From Actinomycetota bacterium (GTDB taxonomy: Bacteria > Actinomycetota > Humimicrobiia > Humimicrobiales > Humimicrobiaceae): DNA of 7,775 bases. The notes under the pieces are model-generated. The model searched no databases. It was not told the DNA's origin and was given only the letters and a program-made list of their open reading frames with translations. The translations under genes and the position numbers were made by a program. Shown in pieces: positions 1 through 6,672 of the stretch. Each line of letters starts with the position of its first letter. Within the stretch, counting starts at the first letter, position 1. The DNA is taken from positions 1 through 7,775 of the forward strand of contig JALHTA010000250.1 in the NCBI GenBank assembly GCA_022865545.1, given 5' to 3'.

Positions 1-386
1 AGGGCAGCATGCTTTACTCCCTTAGCTACTTTTAGTTCTTCCTCAAGCTTATATACTTTGCGGATCCCACCCTTAACAGCTATTATCTCAAGACAATTAT
101 GGTGGTCAAGATGGACATGCTGCGATGATATTATTATATCGTGATAATTATGCTGGATGCTGATAAGATTCTCGACAAGCTCATTTCTATGATGGTCATA
201 TACTATTATTATGGCACCTGCAACTTCCGCATTTTTATCTGACCAACTCTCTTCTATAAGCTCCTTGCGTATAAGGTCCCTTAATGCCTCGGAACGGTTC
301 TGGTACTTCTTTTTACTTATATAATGGTCAAATTTCTCAAGCAGCTTCTTTTCTATAGATACGCCAAATCTTTTTAGCTCCTCCAT
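1..386 (-). CDS. nikR: Nickel-responsive transcriptional regulator NikR (3' end cut by window edge)
   Basis: A ribbon-helix-helix repressor that, in characterised members, binds nickel and shuts down nickel uptake genes. I translated 128 full codons from the ATG at 386. Residues 5-43 form the DNA-binding domain, beginning KRFGVSIEKKLLEKFD and including SEALRDLIRK. The rest is the ACT-like metal-binding domain. The four nickel ligands of E. coli NikR (His76, His87, His89, Cys95) appear here as His79, His90, His92 and Cys98, with identical spacing, within QHVHLDHHNCLEI. The segment AKGVKHAAL at the edge matches the family C-terminus, so probably only a few residues are missing. The start is set by a strong GGAGG seven bases upstream. 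The ATG shares one base with the upstream methyltransferase stop (TAATG), which implies translational coupling. The family assignment is secure. The regulated genes are not visible in the window. Confidence 0.95.
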   Translation of the reverse strand, partial: MEELKRFGVSIEKKLLEKFDHYISKKKYQNRSEALRDLIRKELIEESWSDKNAEVAGAIIIVYDHHRNELVENLISIQHNYHDIIISSQHVHLDHHNCLEIIAVKGGIRKVYKLEEELKVAKGVKHAA

Positions 387-1153
387 TATTTCTCCTCCCT
401 GGACATCAATGCATAGAGACTTATATGTTTTTTGGGTTCAAATTTCACTTTTCCACCTGTACCCAGCAGTTCGATATTTTTAAATCCTAAATTTTTAGCC
501 ATACTTCTAAACGCACTGACTTTAAGCGTAGCGAGATAAGATGAATTTACATAAAAATCTTTGACTTTATTATCTTTAAGTTCCGTAATAACAAAATCAA
601 CCCTTGTCTTTTGTCTCCCATACTGAAAATGCTTGATAAATATAAATGTATTACCGTCCTTCTCAAAGACTTTTGGTTGATAATAATTATTCTCATCGAT
701 TATCCCGGAGCTGAAATTTAAAAACTGAAGAAGCACGATACCATTTTTAGAGAGCCTATTTTTTATACTTTTTAATGCATGCTTTATCTTCCGCTTATCG
801 CCAAGTATGGCTATCGTATTTCCAAGGCTTGTAATGAGATCAAATTTTCCCTCAGGTAATTTATCCAGTTCTTCAAAACCAGCCCTATGAATAGTGACTT
901 TCGGTGATTTAATTACATTTTTACCCGCATAGTCTATCATTTCCTGGTCAGGATCAACTGCAACCACCCTGTCAGTATATCCGGCAAAGAACTCTGCATG
1001 ATGGCCGGTGCCGCATCCTATATCAAGCACACTGGATATTTTGGTCCTGCTAAATATTCCATCATAGAAATCCTTCTCCTTCTCAAATCTTTTTTTCCAA
1101 TCGACCTGAAGGTCATAGTACTGGGGATTGAAATTAAAATTTTTAGTTGCCAT
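386..1153 (-). CDS. Class I SAM-dependent methyltransferase, substrate unknown
   Basis: A 255-residue soluble protein with a Rossmann-type methyltransferase fold. Motif I is VLDIGCGTG at residues 42-50, which binds S-adenosylmethionine. The acidic residue ending strand beta 2 is in VVAVDPD (63-69), and FDLITSLGNTI (104-114) is the post-motif region following strand beta 4. The C-terminal part (about 140-250) is a family-specific extension with beta-rich segments. No signal peptide or membrane helix is visible. The ATG at 1153 has GAGGGAG five bases upstream. It lies 29 bases after the ATPase gene and overlaps nikR by one base, so it is probably co-expressed with nikR. The fold resembles small-molecule and N-methyltransferases of the Methyltransf_25 or _11 type, but the substrate cannot be read from the sequence. 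The fold is sure; the role is unknown. Confidence 0.9.
   Translation of the reverse strand: MATKNFNFNPQYYDLQVDWKKRFEKEKDFYDGIFSRTKISSVLDIGCGTGHHAEFFAGYTDRVVAVDPDQEMIDYAGKNVIKSPKVTIHRAGFEELDKLPEGKFDLITSLGNTIAILGDKRKIKHALKSIKNRLSKNGIVLLQFLNFSSGIIDENNYYQPKVFEKDGNTFIFIKHFQYGRQKTRVDFVITELKDNKVKDFYVNSSYLATLKVSAFRSMAKNLGFKNIELLGTGGKVKFEPKKHISLYALMSREEK
392..400 (-). promoter_or_regulatory. Strong ribosome binding site of nikR
   Basis: The minus strand reads GGGAGGAGA here, with GGAGG at 394-398, seven bases before the ATG at 386. It lies inside the last codons of the methyltransferase gene. It fixes the nikR start and is one of the strongest Shine-Dalgarno sequences in the window. Confidence 0.8.
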
Positions 1154-1158
1154 ATGTG

Positions 1159-1165
1159 CTCCCTC
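1159..1165 (-). promoter_or_regulatory. Ribosome binding site of the methyltransferase gene
   Basis: GAGGGAG on the minus strand, five bases before the ATG at 1153, in the short gap after the ATPase gene. It supports that ATG as the start. Confidence 0.7.
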
Positions 1166-1182
1166 AAATAGTAGTATTTATC

Positions 1183-3552
1183 TTATATCTCAAGTACTTT
1201 GTTTTTTGAAAACTTTGCTGCAAGATCCTTTACTTCATCCTTAACCGAAAAATATAATATGGACCAGCCTCTGTCCGCAAGTTTGGCAAGTATTTTAAAC
1301 TGGTTCTTTATCCTATAGCTGTCCGAAGCCAGAAATGCATCGTCCATTATAAAGAACCCTTTTCCTTCACCAAGCATCTCTTCTGCTATCGCTATCCTTA
1401 TCGCTAGAAATAGCTGGTCATAGGCACCTTTACTGAGCTTTGAAGCCTCGAGCTCCCTCTCGTATTTATCTATGACTTTTACTGACTGTAGGATACTATC
1501 AAAATGCACACCGGTATATTTTCCTTCAGTTATTTCATTAAATACACCCGATACCCCGAGCTTTTCGAAAAGATCGGATATCTTAGTTTCCTCCTGACTT
1601 TTTATATCTTCAAAAATTTTTAAGGCTTCTATTGAAATACTATACTCGCCTTCAATAATCTCTATAAAACTTCTGGCAATACCGCATGCTTCCCTTAGTT
1701 TTTCAAGGGTGTTGATATTTACGGCATTATAATCTTTTAGATACGGTTCAATATTGAGTTGCGAGAACCTTCTTTGAAAGTCATTTAAATTGCCTCTATG
1801 TTCATCAAGTTTCCGGTCATGCATATCTTCTTTATCCTGAAGTTCTAAAAGATGATCTTTTAGTTTACTATATTCTCCCGGATCAAACTTCGTATCTTTT
1901 TCGGTCCCGACATCATCAGTAGGTTTTAATTTGCCTGTTTCTTTCCTCCAGTGTTCTATTAATCCGTCAATTTTGCCTATAAGCTTTTCAAATTCAATAT
2001 CCATCTCTTCATGGTTTATCCCGTTTGCCGATCTATCCCCTGACAAGTCTGATATATTCCTGATCCCGGATATAATATTCGATTCGGCCCTGCTTCTCAT
2101 CCTGAGCTTTTCCCTGAACTGCTCAATTGAATAAATATTGTGATCATTGAAGAATTTTTCTTTTTCAATTATTGATGATCTCTTTTTACTTTCATCATCC
2201 CTGATCTTTGTTGAGATCTCTGAGATCTGCACGTCAAGAAGTCTTGCCTGACCCATAAGAGCATCTCTTTTCTGGCATATTTCATCATACTTATCTTTAA
2301 AAGCCCTGGCAACGGGGACTATATCGTCAATCCCTCTTATCTTAAATCCAAACTTTCTGAACTCACTTTCCAGAATACTGCCGCTTGTTTTAAACTTACT
2401 TTTTCCTCTACCTGCCCTGCTTATATAAATGATTGATGCAATTGAACCAATAAAAAACAGAACCGGCAGGATAAATGAAAGTAATATATTTTTTGTAGGA
2501 AAATACACAATTAAAAAACTGGCAGGGACCAGTACTAGAAGAATGGCAGTAAGTATTTTTGGAAATATCCCAATATCTCTGGTTTCTTCACTTTGCCTTT
2601 GGTTGTGGATCTCGAGTTCATTTAATACTCTGTCTATCTCCTTTTTTTTATTTTCCATGGGCCCCAGTCTGGCCTGGATCTCCATTATTTTTTCACCAGT
2701 TGAGGTCTTATTGGTACTGTTTTTTTCAAAATCTTTCTTATAGCTATCTATCCTCTTATCTATGGAACTTGATTCACTATTGAGTTCTAATATTCTGTCA
2801 TAATTTGTCTGGTTAAAATCCTTTAATTCCTGGTAATCCTGCCAGGATTTACTGAGGAGATCAAGGTTTTGAGATATTTTCCTATATTTGTCCCAACTCT
2901 GGGATTTTTCAGCTATTTCTATTTTTTTTCGAATATCAATAATATCCTGCTTTATCTTTAACTGATCCAGCTCCAGAAAATCATACTTTTGTTTTTCTGC
3001 CAGATCCACATATCCCATACTATCAGAAATAAAGGACCCGGCTGTCCTGTTAAGTGATGCTATTTTGCCATAATCCTTGCTGTCTGATAGATCTGCATCA
3101 CTTGAAGACCTTGTCAGTCTTCCATAGTCCTTTATCCCAGAAATAAGTCCCTCGATCTTTTCTAGGTTCATTCCTGTAAGCCTGTCGGTAATGCTCTTAT
3201 AATATCCGCACTCCTGCTTAAGAGTAAGATCGCTGTCCCGGATGACAAAAATATTTCTAAGGTCCAGCCCCGCAAATGATATATGCTTTACCAGGCCTTT
3301 TTTTACAGAGACCTTTATTTCCTTACTGCTGGTATCTTCAAATAAAATAAAACCTTCAGGGTCTTCTTCAACCCGGTTTATCCTGTCAAAATCCCTTACT
3401 TTGCCCTCGAGCATCATCTTTATAATAGCATCAATGGTGAGCGTCTTTCCTGCCTCATTTCTTCCCCATATGACCTGGAGTCCCTGGCCAATATCAAGAT
3501 CCAGGTTCTGTAGCGGACCGTATCTTATTATGAATATTTTTTTTATTTTCAT
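1183..3552 (-). CDS. Rad50/SbcC/YhaN-like AAA ATPase with a membrane hairpin
   Basis: A 789-residue ABC/SMC-type ATPase, the likely partner of the adjacent metallophosphoesterase. The N-terminus MKIKKIFIIRYGPLQNL is typical of Rad50/SbcC/YhaN. Walker A is GRNEAGKT at residues 30-37, the ABC signature is LSKGAYDQL at 706-714, and Walker B is FFIMDDAF at 733-740. Long charged coiled-coil segments (about 185-325 and 390-600) flank two hydrophobic helices at about 328-350 and 354-378. No CxxC zinc hook exists: the only cysteines are 115, 426 and 623. The H-loop region reads LYFSVKDE, without the usual histidine. The membrane helices and size favour the YhaN-type branch over classical SbcC. The ATG at 3552 has an in-frame stop nine bases upstream, so no longer start is possible. 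No clear Shine-Dalgarno is visible, so translation may depend on coupling to the gene 21 bases upstream. A role in DNA end processing or repair is inferred from family and partner. Confidence 0.88.
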   Translation of the reverse strand: MKIKKIFIIRYGPLQNLDLDIGQGLQVIWGRNEAGKTLTIDAIIKMMLEGKVRDFDRINRVEEDPEGFILFEDTSSKEIKVSVKKGLVKHISFAGLDLRNIFVIRDSDLTLKQECGYYKSITDRLTGMNLEKIEGLISGIKDYGRLTRSSSDADLSDSKDYGKIASLNRTAGSFISDSMGYVDLAEKQKYDFLELDQLKIKQDIIDIRKKIEIAEKSQSWDKYRKISQNLDLLSKSWQDYQELKDFNQTNYDRILELNSESSSIDKRIDSYKKDFEKNSTNKTSTGEKIMEIQARLGPMENKKKEIDRVLNELEIHNQRQSEETRDIGIFPKILTAILLVLVPASFLIVYFPTKNILLSFILPVLFFIGSIASIIYISRAGRGKSKFKTSGSILESEFRKFGFKIRGIDDIVPVARAFKDKYDEICQKRDALMGQARLLDVQISEISTKIRDDESKKRSSIIEKEKFFNDHNIYSIEQFREKLRMRSRAESNIISGIRNISDLSGDRSANGINHEEMDIEFEKLIGKIDGLIEHWRKETGKLKPTDDVGTEKDTKFDPGEYSKLKDHLLELQDKEDMHDRKLDEHRGNLNDFQRRFSQLNIEPYLKDYNAVNINTLEKLREACGIARSFIEIIEGEYSISIEALKIFEDIKSQEETKISDLFEKLGVSGVFNEITEGKYTGVHFDSILQSVKVIDKYERELEASKLSKGAYDQLFLAIRIAIAEEMLGEGKGFFIMDDAFLASDSYRIKNQFKILAKLADRGWSILYFSVKDEVKDLAAKFSKNKVLEI

Positions 3553-3573
3553 ATTATTTTATAAAACACATAC

Positions 3574-4653
3574 TCACTTCAGGGTGTTTAATTTTGAAAA
3601 TTGCATTATGACCATCTCGTCTATCTTCTCTCTCAGGTCCTGATCATTACTTTTAATATTGTTCAAATTTTCTTTAAATGCTTTATATAGAGGGTCTTCT
3701 AATACACTTTTTATATCACGGTACTCTTCACTTATCTCAAGCCTGCCGCTTTCAAATCCTGAACTATCTATCACTTTACTTATTTCTTTTCCCAGGTCTT
3801 TCTCACCCATAGAGATAAAACCACCCGGCCTTATTTCAAGGCAGACATCATGGCCGGTAAAACTGGCCAGCCTGCTTTTTAGCTCTTTTAAAAGTTTATC
3901 CTCTTTTCCGGGATAAAAATTAATTTCTATCCTGTCATAATAAAAAGAATCCAGTTCCAGGAAGCTTAATCTCTTATCCTTTGCCTTATTTGTGTCAAGA
4001 AGTGTCACTCTCCTCCTGCCCTGCTCTTTTCTTGTCACCGATACCGGACTTCCGCTATAAATAAAAACTGACTTATCTGTGATATGATTTTCAACTACCC
4101 TGGAATGAAAGTGTCCTGACATAATATAATCAAATCCGAGATCTCCAAGGACCCTGGAATTTACTGGAAGATAGGCCTGCCTTTCCTCCTGGCCATATTC
4201 CTCCTCTCCCAGATATGGTATGTCGAGCGTACAGTGGAGCATTAAAATATTGATCCTGGACTTATCTATTTCATTCTTAAGGTCAAATACAAGATCATTG
4301 AAATTCTGATTGGAATATGGAACCGATATTAATCTGGTATCCTCATGATCTGTAATCTCAAAAGGATTTGAAGTCATTATCTTTATGCTGTTTCCAAAAT
4401 TAAGGTCAGACCTATAAGATCCCATATCATGATTGCCTGGTATTGCAATTATGGTAAACGGAAGAGAAGACAGCACATTTCGAAGAGTAGGACGCAGTAC
4501 ATCAGCTTGCTCATCGGAGTCAAAGAGGTCCCCTGATATAAGCACCAGCTCTACTTTTTGCTCTATCGCCATGGAAATAATATTTTCCAGAGCTTTTATA
4601 CGCTCAGGTTTTTTTGAGCTTAAATGAAGATCTGAGGTCTGGATAATTTTCAT
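3574..4653 (-). CDS. Mre11/SbcD-like (YhaO-type) metallophosphoesterase, DNA exonuclease
   Basis: A 359-residue calcineurin-like phosphoesterase, the predicted nuclease partner of the downstream Rad50-like ATPase. The two-metal site is complete: Asp8 and His10 (SDLHL), Asp42 (GDLFD, 41-45), Asn74 and His75 (GNHD), His140 (MLHC), and His181 and His183 (SGHFHS). These match the ligands of Mre11/SbcD nucleases. The C-terminal third (about 235-359) has no motif I recognise and probably holds the capping and ATPase-binding regions. No signal peptide or membrane helix is seen. The ATG at 4653 is directly preceded by an in-frame TAA, so it is the only possible ATG start. No good Shine-Dalgarno precedes it. 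Whether it should be called SbcD or YhaO is open, so I leave the symbol blank. In the family, members cut DNA ends or hairpins with Mn2+ as cofactor. Confidence 0.92.
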   Translation of the reverse strand: MKIIQTSDLHLSSKKPERIKALENIISMAIEQKVELVLISGDLFDSDEQADVLRPTLRNVLSSLPFTIIAIPGNHDMGSYRSDLNFGNSIKIMTSNPFEITDHEDTRLISVPYSNQNFNDLVFDLKNEIDKSRINILMLHCTLDIPYLGEEEYGQEERQAYLPVNSRVLGDLGFDYIMSGHFHSRVVENHITDKSVFIYSGSPVSVTRKEQGRRRVTLLDTNKAKDKRLSFLELDSFYYDRIEINFYPGKEDKLLKELKSRLASFTGHDVCLEIRPGGFISMGEKDLGKEISKVIDSSGFESGRLEISEEYRDIKSVLEDPLYKAFKENLNNIKSNDQDLREKIDEMVIMQFSKLNTLK

Positions 4654-4700
4654 TTAATTACAATAACATTTACTTTGCTGTAAAAAAAGACTTTAATCAT

Positions 4701-5129
4701 TTAAGAAGCATCTATAAAGGGAAGTTTTTCTTTCTTGATGAAGGCTATTGCCTGGCTTGATGCAACAGTCTTTCCCTGTCCGTTTTTTACCAGAATATTA
4801 TATGTTCCAATGGTCCGTCCCCTGCTGACTTCTGTAGCTTCCGCAGTCAGTATATCCCCGGGGTTTGATGGTCTTGTATAATTTATATCAATATTTAAAG
4901 CTACTGCAATATTGCCATAAGAATTTGCTGCTGAGCCAAAAGCTACGTCTATGAGTGAGAATATTGCTCCACCGTGGATAGTGCAATGCAGATTAAGGTG
5001 ATCTTTTTTAGCCTTCATCTGCACTTTACTGTAACCCTGTCTTAATTCCAGCACCTTCATGTCGAATATTCTTACATATGGTTCCTTCTCAACATTTTCC
5101 TTAACTAATTCAAGTATATCTTTTCCCAT
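4701..5129 (-). CDS. PaaI-family hotdog-fold acyl-CoA thioesterase
   Basis: A 142-residue single hotdog domain, the normal length for this family, predicted to hydrolyse acyl- or aryl-CoA thioesters in the cytoplasm. The core motif is IHGGAIFSLIDVAFGSAANS at residues 51-70, with His52-Gly-Gly and the predicted catalytic acid Asp61. It is followed by AVALNIDINYTRPSNPGD, the CoA-side strand and loop. The family pattern N-x-x-G-x-x-HGG here reads NLHCTIHGG, so Cys49 replaces the usual glycine. The ATG at 5129 has only a weak AGAAG upstream. The gene sits between rnfB (77-base gap) and the nuclease gene (47-base gap) in the same direction. The substrate is not readable from the sequence, and a link to either neighbour is unproven. 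PaaI itself acts in phenylacetate degradation, but nothing else of that pathway is present, so no symbol is given. Confidence 0.9.
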   Translation of the reverse strand: MGKDILELVKENVEKEPYVRIFDMKVLELRQGYSKVQMKAKKDHLNLHCTIHGGAIFSLIDVAFGSAANSYGNIAVALNIDINYTRPSNPGDILTAEATEVSRGRTIGTYNILVKNGQGKTVASSQAIAFIKKEKLPFIDAS

Positions 5130-5168
5130 TATATTTCTTCTATACCTTTCAAGGATTGAAATTTACAA

Positions 5169-5202
5169 ATTATAGATTATTATACCCTTAAATACTTTTC
5201 AA
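5169..5202 (-). promoter_or_regulatory. Possible weak promoter in the rnfB-thioesterase gap
   Basis: The 77-base gap 5130-5207 is the longest non-coding stretch in the window. On the minus strand it holds TTGAAA (5197-5202) and two perfect TATAAT boxes (5179-5184 and 5169-5174). The spacings from TTGAAA are 12 and 22 bases, neither near the ideal 17, so this could simply be chance in AT-rich sequence. If active, it would drive the thioesterase and the genes after it independently of rnf. Confidence 0.25.
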
Positions 5203-5207
5203 GTTGC

Positions 5208-6074
5208 TTACTTTTCTTTTTTCTCTTTGAGTAGCCCTAATTTTTCCTTTAAAACTATATCTGAAAGCTCGACCAGGCGGTCGTGGGGACAGACCTCAAT
5301 ACATTTTCCACAGAGCGTGCAATTGGAAAAATCAAATTCAGGAATACCTTTTTCCTCATTCCAGATGATCGCGTCATTTTCACAGATCTTGAAGCACTTT
5401 TTGCACCTGAGGCACCCGAGGTCACATTTTTTCCTCCCAGGTATATTCTTCAGGGACCCGTAATTGCATAAAAATACAATATTGGCATATGACTGTACAA
5501 GTTCAATAATATTTCTTGGGCATTCTTTGACACAAAGCCCGCAGCCAGTACATTTATCCGGATCCGCGACTGCAACATTTTCTTTTTCGTCTATATGTAT
5601 CGCGTCAACGGGGCACACTTCAATGCAGTCACCAAACCCAAGACATCCATAAGGACATTCCTTAGGTCCTCCTGCCAGGTTGGAAGCGGCCTTGCAGGAT
5701 CTTACTCCGATATATTGACCCAGCCACTTAGAATTCCCATAACATTTGACTACTGCCTTCTTATCCATCTCGGATGCATCGATCTCCAGGCCTAGAAGTT
5801 TTTCAAGACCTTCAAGCATCTCCGGTTCCTGAAGTACAGTTGCACATGTGCTTGTAAAAAAAATATCTTTATCCTTTACAAGGGCCTGTGCATAAGCAAA
5901 ACAACCGGGATATCCGCATGCACCACAATTCATCCCGGGAAGGCATTCAGATACTTCTTCAGTCTTCCTGAGGCTTTCTGGTTCCTTTGGCAGGACTCTG
6001 TGTACCACAAAGATAAGCACACCGCAAAGCACACCTATTCCGCCAAGTATACCTATTATTTCTAATGTTCCCAT
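5208..6074 (-). CDS. rnfB: Rnf complex iron-sulfur subunit RnfB, long multi-ferredoxin form
   Basis: The ferredoxin-accepting electron-transfer subunit of the Rnf complex, 288 residues, anchored by one N-terminal helix (about 4-26). After the helix comes the RnfB 4Fe-4S domain, LPGMNCGACGYPGC with Cys50, Cys53, Cys58 and distal Cys77. A middle cysteine-containing segment (Cys111, 127, 140) leads into GCLGFGDCIEVCPVDAI (144-158). Then come KCTGCGLCVKECP (174-186), CDLGCLRCKKCFKIC (217-231) and NCTLCGKCIEVCP (251-263). This is longer than the proteobacterial RnfB and fits the clostridial type with extra clusters. In the third ferredoxin motif the usual proline after the last cysteine is glutamate (ICEND). 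The lysine-rich tail is unremarkable. The ATG at 6074 follows rnfA by 22 bases and lacks a clear Shine-Dalgarno. Identity is secure from motifs and from gene order after rnfG, E and A. Confidence 0.95.
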   Translation of the reverse strand: MGTLEIIGILGGIGVLCGVLIFVVHRVLPKEPESLRKTEEVSECLPGMNCGACGYPGCFAYAQALVKDKDIFFTSTCATVLQEPEMLEGLEKLLGLEIDASEMDKKAVVKCYGNSKWLGQYIGVRSCKAASNLAGGPKECPYGCLGFGDCIEVCPVDAIHIDEKENVAVADPDKCTGCGLCVKECPRNIIELVQSYANIVFLCNYGSLKNIPGRKKCDLGCLRCKKCFKICENDAIIWNEEKGIPEFDFSNCTLCGKCIEVCPHDRLVELSDIVLKEKLGLLKEKKEK

Positions 6075-6096
6075 AATTTTTTACGATCTATAGATT

Positions 6097-6672
6097 TTAC
6101 ATCATCCCATTAAAGCCCATGAATGCAAGTGCCAGAAGTGCTGCTGTAATAAAAGCTATCGGAAGCCCCTTCATGGATCTGGGAGTATCTGCCAGGTCAA
6201 GTTTTTCCCTTATTCCGGACATTATTATAAGGACCAGGGTAAATCCGATTCCTCCGCCAAGGGCGCTTGCCGTACTCTCAAGGATCGTATAATTTTCTGC
6301 TGAATTAATAAGAGCTACACCAAGTACCGCACAATTAGTAGTAATAAGCGGAAGATAGATGCCCAGCGCATTGTAGAGACTGATATTTGTCCTCTTTATG
6401 GCTAGCTCCACTATTTGTACAAGAGATGCGATCACAAGAATATAAAGGACGATCTGCATAAACTCTATATCATATGGCACAAGGATATAATTATATATCA
6501 CAGAGGTCACTACCGATGATATAAGCATGACCAGCGTAACAGCCATACCCATGCTTACTGCATTGGAAAGCTTCTTAGATACTCCAAAAAATGGACATAA
6601 TCCCAAAAATTGGGAAAGTACGATATTGTTTACAATTGCCATCACTATAAATATTGTTATAAGGTTAGTCAC
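6097..6672 (-). CDS. rnfA: Rnf complex membrane subunit RnfA
   Basis: A 191-residue, very hydrophobic integral membrane protein with about six predicted helices. It is homologous to RnfE and to NqrD/NqrE. The two family half-motifs are visible: QFLGLCPFFGVSK with Cys26, and LITTNCAVLG with Cys114. In the related Nqr complex the equivalent cysteines of the two paralogous subunits jointly hold a [2Fe-2S] cluster inside the membrane, and the same is expected here with RnfE. The start is GTG at 6672, supported by GGAGTG seven bases upstream and by the fit of MTNLITIFIVMAIVNN to known RnfA N-termini. The first eight bases overlap the end of rnfE (GTGACTAA), indicating translational coupling and matched production of the two halves of the core. 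Confidence 0.96.
   Translation of the reverse strand: MTNLITIFIVMAIVNNIVLSQFLGLCPFFGVSKKLSNAVSMGMAVTLVMLISSVVTSVIYNYILVPYDIEFMQIVLYILVIASLVQIVELAIKRTNISLYNALGIYLPLITTNCAVLGVALINSAENYTILESTASALGGGIGFTLVLIIMSGIREKLDLADTPRSMKGLPIAFITAALLALAFMGFNGMM

Noticed and set aside
386..1182. A NikR operator (GTATGA-N16-TCATAC type) near nikR or the methyltransferase gene
   Set aside because: I found no paired half-sites in or next to the gaps. Single TCATAC-like strings occur only inside coding sequence without a partner.
1931..3643. Plus-strand open frames at 1931-2134, 2429-2743, 2559-2783 and 3242-3643
   Set aside because: They lie antisense inside the ATPase gene or its junction, show no family motif or start signal, and their hydrophobic, serine-rich composition is what the complement of this coding sequence gives.
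4654..4700. Possible rho-independent terminator at the run of A/T bases near 4681-4688
   Set aside because: There is a T run on the minus strand but no GC-rich hairpin in front of it.
3659..5795. Plus-strand open frames at 3659-3916, 4433-4627, 5227-5463, 5283-5471, 5464-5652 and 5595-5795
   Set aside because: All are antisense to clearly identified genes (nuclease and rnfB) and encode nothing recognisable.
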